A DNA stretch of 31,031 nucleotides. Source: Chromera velia. Its lineage: Eukaryota > Sar > Chromeraceae. The stretch lies in the NCBI GenBank assembly GCA_018398765.1, contig JAHBMJ010002908.1, positions 60,035-91,065 of the forward strand, written 5' to 3'. The translations under genes were made by a program, and so were the position numbers. The notes under the pieces are model-generated. The model did no database searches and was not told where the DNA came from. It saw nothing but the letters and a program-made list of their open reading frames with translations. Positions within the stretch are counted from its first letter, which is position 1. The number at the start of each line of letters is the position of its first letter. Below are positions 1 to 11,800 of the stretch, piece by piece.

Positions 1-1791
1 AACCCGAGAGAGAGACGAAAGAACATAGGGGGAAGGAAACAAAATGACTCCACTGAGAGAGAGATTTTCTCCTATCCTCTTCTGAGACATGATCACATGT
101 TTGATGTGTTTGAAAAAGACAACATGAGCCCCTCCCCCCAAATCGAGCCAAGTGGGCAAAATGCCAAACACAGACCAGACTGACCACCTGCACTTTCCTC
201 CTCGACAACCTTCATGGGAGCGGGAGTTCGGGCGAGGTGCGCAAAATTGTCGAGGAATAGCTGCAGGATAGACAGGACAGCGTATTATTAATGTTTGCTT
301 TTCACGATGGGAATTTTCCCAATCTCAGAAGGAAACTTTCCTGTCACGCTTCTTCTTGAATGTTGGCCAAGACGTGCGCGTAAGAAGCGCGATGAGGAAG
401 CGTTGGTCAAAAACAGGAGAACAACAAAGGCACGGACAAAAAAAGACAAAAGGCTTCAGAAGCTGCGCTTGTGTCTGTCGCGCACACGGAGAACAGAAGA
501 AGGTGCGGCGCCTAATCACAGAGTCAGATTCACTCCTTTCACCTTCAAGAGTAACAACGATTCTCTCTCTCTCTCTACACGTGTGAGTGGAATCCGTCAC
601 GAAGGCACGTCAAGTTACATAGCTTGGTTGCATGTATGTGCACCCCGCTTTTCTTTAAACCCTCGTCTCTCCCCCCTCCCCACCCCTCACCTACCTGCAC
701 TCCAAAATTGTTCATGGCAGAGCCAAAGAACATGGGACTCTGTCTGCCCGCCAGAATTTCCTCATCGCTCAAGGGATTCAAAACGCCCTCAAGAAGCTCA
801 AGCTCATCCTGAAAGCAGCAACAAACAGAAAGGAACAGGAGAGAAAAATAAGATGGGAAAGCCAATTTGGGAACTAACTGAGAAAACGAACGACGACAGA
901 GAAAGGAGGATGAAAAGAAGAAAGACAGAGAGTCAAACGAGGGTGCATGCCCTCACTCGAAAATCCAGGCCCAATACCAACAAGCAAAACTTGGAATGAA
1001 GTGAAGAAATAAAAAAGATAAACCAAAAAACAAACAAAAACACCAAAGTGCCAGAACTAATGGTCATGCATAAAGTTCTGTTGGGGATCTGATAGGCACC
1101 GGCTATCGATGAGCGCATTCACTTAAGAGCTACCATGGAGGAAAGCGTTAACCTAGCTGCCGAATTTCATTGGAGGCTGTCCCACCCGAACGAAGAAAAC
1201 GAAAAATTCACCTTCAGATGTTCCACCGTCTCTTCCCCCAGTGCCTCGATCAGCCGGGAGGGATTTTCGAAGTCCAGAGCCATCACGTCTTCCCCCGCCT
1301 TCTTCGTTCTTTGCCCTCTGGAGTAAAGATGAACCTGCAGGGTAAAGGGACATCGAGGGGCAGAGGAGGTCAGGGAGGAGCAGGGCAGGGGCGAAAGAAA
1401 AGAGAAAGACAGACAGCTCACCCAGGCAGGCTGCCTCAGGGATGATTCGCGTGCATCCCTAATGGGCCCTGCCCACACTATCAGATGGGCTACGTAAAGA
1501 AAAAGGAAAAAGAATCGACCGACTCGACTTACCGTGTTGTCCAATCTGTTGACTACCCCCATGAACGAGCTGCCACTCCCGATAGGCCACACGACTGGGT
1601 GCATGTCCATGTTGAACTCTGACTGGATGTGATCAACGAGGTCGAGAGGTGCGAGGCCGGGGCGGTCCATTTTGTTGGCAAAGGTGAAGATCGGGAGTCG
1701 TCGGAGACGGCAGACCTGAACAGACCGCAACGAGACAACACCGTCCGTTCCTCTGTCTCCCTCTCTCTCTTTTCTTGCCCTCTCTCTCTCC

Positions 1792-1829
<38 letters not shown>

Positions 1830-3398
1830 ATGTGGATTTTAGAGTACGTATTCCAGTGGAGGTGACCCGGACTTGTGCCTTTTGGGGTAGAGAGAGTCGT
1901 GTGATTTCTATGCTATGCCATTAAATCTTTCCTGTCAGGGCACGAACAGTCAGGCAACAAGTGCTCCAGCCAGATATGGAGTTGAGAAGCCTTCGCTGCA
2001 GGAGGACAATTAACGGAAGCGGTGCAGGCTCGGCGTCCACCCAGATGGGAGGTTCAGAGGCTCACTTGCTCACTGACAGACCTCGAAGAGCTTCCGTGTC
2101 TGCACCTCTATCCCCTTGGCGGCGTCCACCAGTAGCACTGCTTGGTCTGCTGCTGCCAGAGTTCTGCAGGGAGAGGGGGGGGGATGAATACATAGAGGCA
2201 ATCAGAGACAAGAGAAAAGGCGCTGATGAGAAAAAGCGATTGCTTGTTAGATGTTCAGGTTGTAGAATGACAACGATTAGACAAGAGAGTGGCGAAGAAG
2301 GGGTGATATATGCAGTCATCGAAACAAAGCAGACGATCACACTTTCAACAACCTCATCAACTGTCAACAGAAAGAAAGAAGGAAAAGTCTCTCCCCCCTC
2401 TGTCCCCCTCAGACTCTCGATCCATCGAATGTTGTCACTTCTTTCTTTCGTCTCTTTTCGTTTCTTTGACTCTCAGACCCTTTTAATTTTCTTCTTCCTC
2501 ACCTGTACGTATCTTCTGAGAAGTCCTGATGCCCAGGAGTGTCGAGCAGGTTGTATCTCAGAGCGTTGTACTCAAAAGACTGCACACACACACACACACA
2601 CACAGAGGACGGATCAATGAGAGCGACAATCTCATAAGCGACGATGAAACGTTCCCATCCGAAGGAATTTCACCTGACGCACGCAGCAAGAGACAGTCTC
2701 ACAGGACGCCACTGTTGAATTCTGGGCCTGTCACAGACAGACGCTGTACTGAATTTGGTCCTCCTGTCTTGTCTTTGCTGATGTCTTTGACTGACTGACT
2801 GACCATGACGGTGGAGCTGACAGAAATCCCTCTCTGTTTCTCGAGTTCCATAAAGTCGCTAGTGGCTTTGCGTTGGTCACGCCGGGCCTTCACGGCACCT
2901 GCAGAAAACAAGTCATGACTTGCATCTTTTTTGCGCTCTGGGCTCTCAAAAAAGAGTAACTCTCGCCCTGCTCTCGACAACCAGCACACTGACCGCACAT
3001 CGCGCCACGAGGAGTCAAAAGCGAAAAGAAGAAAATGATCAGGAGAACAGACAAGCGTGGACCTGAAGAGAGCGCGGGTGGTACTGGTCCCTTTTTGTCC
3101 CCATTTCCTCCTCTACAATTCCACTGCACCCCACCTGACCTTCCCCTCTCCAAGCGCCAACCCACCCTCCAGAGAGTTGTTCAAACACAGCCTATATCCT
3201 CCCTGTTAACCAAGACAGAAAGAGCAAGGACGACATCTCACAGCCTTTTCCGACCTGCTTCTTGAATTGCGCCCCCGTACAGAAGTAGCTTCTCTGTGAG
3301 CGTTGTCTTTCCTGCATGTATATTCATATCCAAACGTATGCAGACGGTCACGTGTACCGGAACACAGGTATGCATGCACGTCCACGAGCGCGCGCACG

Positions 3399-3449
<51 letters not shown>

Positions 3450-4115
3450 GACAAGAAGACTTACACACAGGAAGACTTACACACACTAAATGAAACCCCA
3501 TCATCGTCACTCCTGCCCTCCCCCCTCCCCCCTCCTGCAAAGTGCAGCACATTCATTCCTAAACACCACTGCCCCCAACTCCAACTCCTCCTCCGCGTCC
3601 GCCGACAGACGCAAACGTTCAAATGGACGCCTTGGCCATCGGCGCCTACACACGCGGAGTTGACACTTCTTCACGCGCACTCGTGCACTCTTCCAGCGAG
3701 GGTACGAAGATCAGAGAGGAAACAGACAACTTTGGCTACGTGGTAAGTGAGGGAGAGAGCACATACGTATGAAGAGTCTGTAGAGTTGCTCTGGGAGAGA
3801 CGTAGACACAAATACCTTCTTGACGCGCTCACCTGCGTCTGGATGTGAGATGATTGCGAACGTTCGCCTTCTCTTGATCTCTTCCTGGGGTGCCTGCCAT
3901 GAGTCATCATCGGTGGCCGTCTCCTTTTCCTTCACTGCAGCTGTCAAGCTGCTGACCTTTCTCCTCCGTCCCCCGGAGCTCTCCAACCTTCCTACATGTT
4001 GGCGTTGGATTCCAGAGTCCGGCTTCACTGGTCTTGGTATTGCATGGAAAGAGCCTGTTGGGATGAATTGAGAGAAGAGACATGCTAGACAAAGGAGGAC
4101 AAACGAGAGGGTCAT
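1..4115 (-). CDS. prfC: Bacterial-type peptide chain release factor 3, likely plastid-targeted (partial, 9 exons visible)
   Basis: RF3 is a translational GTPase that recycles RF1/RF2 after peptide release. Visible exons, all GT-AG with continuous phase: 3833-4115, 3255-3311, 2804-2898, 2503-2579, 2082-2163, 1533-1715, 1212-1334, 695-808 and about 188-260, giving about 362 residues. The G motifs are SHPDAGKTT (split by intron 1), [26 protein letters not shown] and [23 protein letters not shown] and APAPM begin domain II. These match E. coli RF3 as I know it and not EF-G or LepA. The remaining C-terminal exons lie beyond the left edge. Residues 1 to about 20 are hydrophobic ([12 protein letters not shown]), then SFHAIPRP and a Ser/Arg-rich stretch before the GTPase core at about residue 80, which resembles a signal plus transit peptide. 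The donor of the last visible exon is the least certain. RF3 identity is near certain; plastid location is inferred. Confidence 0.93.
1796..1828. repeat. (GT)n microsatellite
   Basis: About 16 uninterrupted GT units inside an intron of the RF3 gene. Confidence 0.95.
2583..2604. repeat. (CA)n microsatellite abutting a splice acceptor
   Basis: On the gene strand this is (TG)n running directly into the CAG acceptor of RF3 exon 4, standing where a polypyrimidine tract is expected. Confidence 0.9.
3403..3449. repeat. (CA)n microsatellite
   Basis: About 23 CA units within RF3 intron 1, preceded by a GCGCGCACG run. Confidence 0.95.
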
Positions 4116-4939
4116 TGTGAGGGGCCGGCGTTCATCAGGAAAAAGTTCCTGTGGATTCCAAACGGACCCAAAGGCACATGATTACAGCGTAGTGGCGAGT
4201 CGAAACTGTAGCTGCACCAAACTACAAGAGGCTCCGAGTGTACTTTGAGGTAACAACGTGGATCGACGATCGAGGGCTGTCAAACATTGTCAAACGATGC
4301 CGTCTCCGATCTTCCTGGACTGCATGCATGCATGCGCAAAAGCTTGAGAAAGCTATATAGGAAGCGGAAGGGCGCGCGCAAAGCGCGCGAAGTTTCCCTT
4401 TTTGCATATTCCTTGCATGCATGCATGCGTTTTCGCCCACCTGAAAATTATGCATGCATGGCCGGCTGCATGGGGCCGGTGTTCTCGATATCGATCGAAT
4501 TAAGTGACTTCGATCGAACTTCATCTTCGAAGCGCAGCTACTGCGCAAGTTGCGATCAGTTGAAGCCCGTGCATCTATGTACATATGTCCTCTACCGGTA
4601 TTCATGCACTCGAGTTGGTGGGTTTGGAATTGGTGGAGGAGAGCCGGTTTTTGTCAGGCTGCTCTACAGCGCAACATCATGCTGCATGAGCCAGCAACAT
4701 GCAGGCAACGGAGACAGTGTGAATGCATGCGTGTTCCAGTTTTTCAAAGAGTATGCATTCAAGTTTTGCTCAGGGGGGGCTGTACACAACAAGAGGGTGA
4801 ATTCCTCGCATAGCATCCTGATTCAAAGCAGCCACTCTGTGTGGTGTGTCTGTACAGAAAACAGAGAGTCTCTCCACTCAAAATGAAATCGGGGTTGCGG
4901 GAAAGCGACACAGATTTTTATGCAGGGGCGACAAAATGG

Positions 4940-5066
4940 TCAGTCAAGGAAGAAGTGAGTCACACAGTCAGTCAGTGGTCACTCACTGAGTTTGCGAGTC
5001 AGCAACTCCGCTCATCAGTCTGGCACGCAGGTTCTCAATCGGTCAGTCAATCATTCAGTGAATCAT
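4940..5066. repeat. Degenerate GTCA/TCAGT short-repeat tract
   Basis: Many interspersed copies of CAGTCAGT, GTCAC, TCACTCA and TCAGTGA occur in both orientations. No ORF is supported here. It may be a decayed microsatellite or a cluster of short binding sites. Confidence 0.4.
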
Positions 5067-5210
5067 AAGAATCTGAAGAAGGGTCAGTCGAAATTCTTAA
5101 GTCATGCAGGTGACATATCTCGCACTTCCTGCCAGAGAAGTCGCGTACCTGTCGAGCGCGTCCATCTCTCAGTTAGTCGATCACACGTGCGGACTGCCTG
5201 TTTCGGCGGG

Positions 5211-5226
5211 CATGTGCATGCACATG
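5211..5226. repeat. 16-bp perfect palindrome around TGCATGCA
   Basis: CATGTGCATGCACATG reads identically on both strands and is centred on the same TGCATGCA core found upstream. It lies about 110 bp before the likely start of the plus-strand gene, so it could be a dimeric factor site. Confidence 0.6.
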
Positions 5227-5333
5227 AGTTCCAAAGATTCTTAAAGACCGCAAGATTCTCCCTGTAGCATGTATATATATATAATATGTTGATTCCTTTG
5301 TTTCCGTGATGCAATTGCAGGGGATCGCCTTCA

Positions 5334-8300
5334 ATGATTAAAAAGCCGATGAGCAAATTTGCCTTGAAGCATCCCCTCAAGTACCGTTTTGTCGACGCCC
5401 AACTCCCTCCTGACCTCGGTCGGTCTGCGATTGCGGTCGTGTACAAACTCCTCTTACGCTTCTGAATGAAGATGTATGGGTATTACATTTTTTTGTTCGT
5501 TTGACGACTTCAAAATCGTTTCATCGTGGACTTGTCTTCCCGCTGAACTTATCAGTGTGCCGTTTTGTGACCTCTGTGGGATGTGCCTTGTAAGACGAGG
5601 TCTGATCAGGAAGGTGGTTGAGAAAGGGCAGTTATCTGTATTCTCTTTCTTATTTTCTCATTGTTCCTTGTCCACGTGTGGAGATTTGCTTCCCATTTTC
5701 GATCACATCTGCACGTCTTTTTATGTGTCTGCCGTCAATTGGATGAGTTTTGACTTCACATTTTACAAGATTCAATTTGCTATCCCTTTTGCACTCGCAT
5801 AGAATTTGTTTACATACCTTGACCGCTTTTCTGTGATCTGGTCTGGTGCAGCCTCCTTGCATCTCCGAATGAAGGTGCGTCCTTTGCTTTTCTGTTTTCC
5901 CTCAAAAGTATGACGAACACTTTTTGTGTCTCTTTTTCGTCATGTATTCCTAGCTCTCGCTGTGTCTTTGAGACTGTTTTCTTCGTCTTCCTTCGGTCCT
6001 TCTTTCAACTGAGGCATCTCACCTCTCCTTGGACTTTGCACTTTGAATTTACTGTTGCCGTGCTTGGGAGGGAAAAGTCTCAATGAAGAGAGGAAGCATC
6101 TGACTTGGGTCCGAACAAACACACTTCGCACGGCATTCGACAATGTTCACCATATTCTCTATCCCTTCCCTTCCTGCCGCTTGACTGTGGTGTTCTGTCT
6201 CGGGTCGATTTGCTTTCTGCAGTTTCGGGAACACGAGACCAGACAGCTGAAGTACATTAAGCTGCAGAAGAAAAACGTGGACAATGTGAGGCGATAATGG
6301 TTCTCTGCATGCACCTTTTGTCGCGCACTTATGTACAGACAAAGTCTCTTTGCCTTGGGGTCACCTATTGGCCTCCAAGTTTTTTTAGAAGTCAATTGCT
6401 CAATCTTCTACGCAAATCTCTATGCGCGTCTCTTTCTGGCTTTCCTTTGATTTATTTCCTTTTTCTTGTGTCCTCAGAACGCTGCAAGGTCTGCAATTAA
6501 CAGAATGGTTTCGATCAATGATCTGTTTCTTCACGCAGCTCTTCTACCGTATCTGCAATGAGAAGTTTGCGCCCGAAAACAGGGAGAGCAGGCTCAGAGA
6601 CCGCAACGAGGCAGTGTGGACTCTTCTCAAAGATGTCAGTCATGGGGGGGGATGAACTCCATTCATGTGGCCTGATTTAAGGCGAAGTAGACTGCGGTAC
6701 ACACGAACATTTATTTTGATGGTGAAAGCCCATGCTGGCCTTAGTGACCCTAGGGTGTTGAAAGGCGTCCCTGTCAGCGCACCTCTGACGGTTTGTCTCG
6801 AGCACATGCTTTTCAGGAAATGTCGTTGAACGGGGACGCATTGTTCGTCCGTAGTTTCGTCCTTTAGGTGTCTGTCCATTGTCTTTTCCTCTGCTCTTTC
6901 TTCTTTTGCATTCTTCCTCGTGTTGCCTTCCTATCACGCCACGACAGTAGCAAGTGACACAATAGACCGAAGTTCCGGAACATCATTGAGGCGTTCTTCC
7001 TTCAGCCTCCCGCCTCCGCATTTCTTTCACCTGAATTGAGTGTGCAGAGGGCAATCAGCGATCGGAATGTCAGGAAACGAAGACAACGAGGTCAGTTCTC
7101 TTTCCATACGCATGTATTTGTCTGATTTAATTTTCATGCCTGTTGCCTACCCGTCTTCATCTCGGAAGAAAGGGGGATAGAGAGAGAAGGGGCGAGAGAG
7201 GAAAAGCAAACGAGGAGTTCCACAAAGTTCTGCAAATCAATTTGTGCCTCACTGAAGAATCATGCTTTGATTTGTTTTTCCCTCCCGCCTCTCTGCTGTC
7301 CTCTCTGCCCCTGAACGTCCTGCAGTCGTCCCTTCCCTTCGGTTGAGCTTCCCGAAAGACGTCACAGAGGCACTGGACGACGCGGCGGCCTCCGGTCCGT
7401 CAGAAACAATTAATAATCTATTCATTCATTCGTGAAGCACAAACAAACAAACACTCATTGTCGAACATCTATCTTTCTGGTCAAAGAAGAAGTCGAAGCA
7501 TGTCTTTTCGAATCAGAGAGAGATTGGGGGGATAGAGAATGACAATGAGCGAAACGAGGGGAGAGTCTGTCTCTTGCTTTGTCTTTCTCCTTCTGCGGGT
7601 CTGTTTCTCTCGGTCATCCACCGTCCTCTTCCTCACCCCAGCTGGTCCACACAAGCCGCCTTCATGTGAGCCTCTTTTTCTTTCCACACTTGTAAAATCT
7701 CCTCCCCTTAAAGACTCTACAGGCTTGTTACGAAACTCTCTGCTGTCATAGCGGCCTGGCATGTCTGATTATGTGTGTGGGGCGTGGATGGAAAGCTGGA
7801 GGGAATGGCTTTTTTGCACGCCTTACAAGCGATGAACCCACAAAGCAATAGAAACACTCACCGTGAGGGATGTGATGGTTTCCGTGCAGACGGATCTGAA
7901 GGTGTTCACAGTCTGATGGAAGAGGAGATTATCGACATTCCCCACTGGCTGGAGGTTCCAGATGTGTGTTTGTTTGGTTTCGCCTCTCGTCTGTTCGTCA
8001 GTCGTATGTGTATAGCGCAGGTGTGTGTTCGTGTGTCGAATGCAACAGGACTTCAGATTTGACTTACTTTTATTCTCGCATTGATCGGATGAATTTCCTC
8101 GTAAAGGATTGTCCAGTTTTCTCACAAACAGCAACGTGTTTATCCTCAGACCTTCCCAGTGCAGCCAGCCAAGCCGAAGACGATGTTATCGCATCATCCG
8201 GTCCTTCTCACTTGACAAACAGCATGCCCATTCTAGCTAACTCTCTTAAATTAAACGAACTGCCTGTGTTCCTGCAGAAAGAAGGGGTAGCGACTCGATC

Positions 8301-8795
8301 GATCTCTCGGAGGATGCACAGAGCGACGCTGAACGCGGCACGACTGGAGGCAACACCCAGGGCTGCGAACATCGGCCGGTTCCGTGGAAAGACAGTTTTC
8401 GGAGCAGACCTGCAGGACGCCGCAACGGCAGCCGCAGAGGCCATCAGAGCAGAAGCAGAACTACTTTCTCCGAAGTGGGTCTTTCTGAATTGCAGTGTCT
8501 GTCTATCCTTCTGTCCAGATTTTTGTCTTTTTGGATCCTCCCGAGACTGTATCATGTGGGGGTGAGTCTTCCTACATACATTCTTTGTCTCCTTGTGTTG
8601 TGCAGAGCGAAGCTGGGGCGGCGTGAGAGCACGGCCAACCTGTTTAGAGCTGACCTCGAGACCACGGACCCTCATATGGACCCTGAGGAGGCCGCAAGGA
8701 GACTCAGATTGGCAGTCACACTGCGGACAGAGGGAGAGGATGCGTCGCTTACGAGGGCCATTCAGGCAAGTGCATGGGTGTCTGTTTTCTTGGGA

Positions 8796-8826
<31 letters not shown>

Positions 8827-11800
8827 GAAACGAAGTAAGTCGATCTGTGTGGGCGTCTGCCGGCCTGCCTAGCTTCCTGCCTGTTCTCTTTCTCTGTTCG
8901 TCTCAGTATTTTTGTTGTTTTTTTGTTCACCTGTGTGCCAGCTTTTTGCCCTGCCAGATAAAGTCGGGGGTGCAAGAGCAAGAAGTCATAAGCAAAGACA
9001 AATCTGAGTGACCAGATGTGGACTTTGTCTGGCAGTGTGCAGGCAGATGGAGAGTGTCTTCTAAGGCTGCTCACGTTCCTTTTTCAATTCTCACATCTCG
9101 CTTTCAAATTCATATTTGAGCGATCCGTGTGTCTTTGTTTTGTCCTCCTTTCTTCCTATCAGGAAATGGTTCGTGACTACTCGGAGCAAGCGAGCATGAT
9201 GGGCACTCCAGCAGGACCTAAGGGGAACCTCGCGGGGGCATTCAGGCGGTTGAGCGGTGTGAGGGGGGAACCTGAAGGCCCGAAGTCCATCTCAACAAGA
9301 GAGTTGGTAGCCAAGTACTCATTCGCACCCCTCTTTGGACCCAACGGAGAAGGGGATCCCAGAAAAAGCCTTCCGGGTCCTGCAGGCCTCCTCTCACACG
9401 ACGATGGTCCGATGGAAGAGCAGAGAGCTGTCATGCAGAGAGACGCACCCGACAGGACGCTGGCGGCATTGGCAGACCTGCACTCCAGGTAGGCCTTCAG
9501 GTGCTTGGTATACCGACGCGGTGGTTGCAGTGACTCCTTTTTTCCTTCCTTACATTCGCGCCACGACTCAGTGACAGAAACACGCAACAGGTGCAGCGTC
9601 ACATGCTCTCATGGATTGAAACGGGACGAACCGAAGTGCAAAGGAGATATCAAAAGAGAGAGAGAGAGAGAGAGAGAATTATTCTAACGAAGTACAACAA
9701 CTCTTCCTGGATATCCTTCCTCCCTCCCCCGCAGGTTCCCAGAGGTCTTTGCTGACGTCCCTCTCCCAATGAGGACGGCTCCTGGGAGGAGGGACGTCCT
9801 TCCGACGAGGAACTTTCTCGCCACGGCCCTGCAGACCCTCCCAAGGGTTCTCGTCAATCTCCTTGCACAACACGTCAGTCGCATCTCTCTTCTTGCACGA
9901 ACCGCGGAGAAGTAGTAAGCAAGAAGCAGTCGACAAGCGAAATTCCGGCGAGAGGCACCAGGAAGCAAAGTGATATGATCCACTGTCTGTCTGTCTTCTG
10001 CGCTGAGGAATGCCTTGCAAGCTCTTGCTGAAGGAAGGAGCTTTGTGGTTGTGTTCATGTCTTTCGGTCGATGGCGGTGCGCTTGTCTTCGTGGCTCTAT
10101 ATGTGTACTCTGTGCGTCTCTCCTCGTGTGTCTGTGATTCAACCTGTGCGTCTGTGTGTGTTGCAGGGAGCCGAGGAGGAAGAGGAGGGGGGATTTGCAG
10201 AAGAAGAAGGAGATGGAGAGGGGGAGGAAGCGGAAGAGGGGACTGAAGAGGGTGAAGAAGACAGTCAAGAAACAGATGAGGCGGAAGCTCTGGTTAGGCA
10301 GTATGGATATTTTCATCGTTTTATTCAGTCTTGCGTACCTTTCTTTCATCTCTCTTTCTCGCTCTCTCTGTGGGCGTGTTTTTGTATTGAAACAAATGTT
10401 TCTGCTCAATCATGTTTTTTTCTTCTCCGCTGTCTAAATTTTGTCTCTCTTTGACAAGCTCTCATGTGTATGGGACATCTGACGTCCAATGCGTTTCGTT
10501 CAATGATTGCCAAAAAAAAAGCGCTCCTGGACGAAATGAATGAAGGCAAAGATTCCTCTGAAGAGCCTTCACAAAAAGAAAGAAATCTCTGCGTGCACTA
10601 TGACTCCTTGTTCCTTCCTCTGCAGATCAATCGACTCCAATCTTCTGGGAAGCCCTTTAAGAGTCTGCGTTCCCTTGTCACCCTTCGAGCTCTCTCGATG
10701 CTGAAGAAAAAAATCAAAATTCCCATCGAGGCCCTCCAAATCCCAGCAGACGCAGCAGCCCAAATCCAAAACCAGGGAAGCGCATCGGCGTCCTCGATTC
10801 GAAGGGCAGTTGACAAGATCAGACGAGTCTCTGCTCCCTGGAAGAAGATGTCACAGCTACGAGCACAAGCACAGCAACAGCAACCAGACGGACGAAGTCC
10901 TTCTGCTCGTCCCTCTTTCGTTTCACCCTCCTCCCATAGGGGTAGCACAAGGCACTCACAGTCTAGCGGCCCTCGAAGTCCTCAAAAAAGAAAAGGAAGA
11001 CTCGGGGGTGCAGCTCTTTTGAAACCCCCGGAAGATCACCACCCTCCGTCTGCAGACGGACTCACGGATACAGATCCTACAGCCCCCCCCCTTCAGGTCC
11101 CAGCAGACCCTTTCTCCTTCAATGAAGAGCTGGCGTCGGCTTCCTTGACTGCCTCACCATCGGGGGATCCTGCCTCGAGCGCTTCAGGGCGCGCCGCCGC
11201 CCTCACTCCATTCTCCTCCATGATGCAGAAGGCCCGCTCCATTCGATTTCATGAAAACGAAAAGGAGGGACAAAATGAAAAAGACGGAGGCCCCGCAAAG
11301 TCCCCCCTTTCTCCTGGATTGACCCCTCAACAGTCTCTTCCTTCTGACCATAACCTAGGCCAAGGGGGTCTTTCAAAGGGTCGCCCCGACTTATTTTCAC
11401 CCAGTCGTGCAGTAAGTTTTGCGGCAGCGTCGTCGAACTTCAGCAGAGAAGAATTACAAAAACGAAAATCCACTGAGAGCATCAATACAGCCATCACAAG
11501 CGGTAGCGCCTCCAGTCCCGCAGCACGGAATGCACTTAGAAGAAAGAGGAGGGGAGGCACGGGGCGGGGGGGGGATCCGAGTCCCATGCGTGCAAGGCCG
11601 AAGACAGCCGCCCTAGCCAGGCACTATTCTGCCTGTCGGAGCATGTCGGTGGCGTCTGCAGCCATGTCTGTGGGCTCGATGGGTGCCGCTTCTGCAGTGT
11701 CCCTTGGTGGCCTTTCGAATGGGGGGAATCAATTGGATGCTATTGACGGCACCTCTTTTACCAACCATAAACAGATTGGGGGTTTCGACACGAGGAGGCT

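Larger units (their letters stand above)
4116..5333. promoter_or_regulatory. Divergent promoter region with TGCATGC motif cluster
   Basis: This is the gene-free interval between the minus-strand RF3 start and the plus-strand start at 5334. TGCATGC runs occur at 4321-4335, 4414-4429 and 4451-4460, with single copies near 4724 and 5216. Around them are GCGCGCGC runs (4374-4389), ATCGAT/TTCGAT palindromes (4487-4516) and a TATATATATA tract at 5273-5283 just upstream of the plus-strand gene. TGCATGCA is a known ApiAP2 binding core in apicomplexans; its use here is inference. No convincing ORF was seen. Confidence 0.45.

Noticed and set aside
295-999. Plus-strand open frame of 234 codons at the left end
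   Set aside because: It is antisense to RF3 exon 8 and its flanking introns; composition is Arg/Lys/Ser-rich without motif, and the opposite strand carries clear RF3 homology.
5476-5802. Plus-strand 108-codon ORF before the hypothetical gene's second exon
   Set aside because: Cys/Phe-rich translation of T-rich intronic sequence with no phase link to the surrounding exons.
8208-9074. Minus-strand open frame of 288 codons
   Set aside because: It is antisense to three well-phased exons of the plus-strand gene and contains a RERERER microsatellite translation; a shadow frame.
9684-10409. Minus-strand open frame of 241 codons
   Set aside because: It overlaps plus-strand exons 9735-9873 and 10167-10292, which fit the frame chain; no motif in the reverse product.
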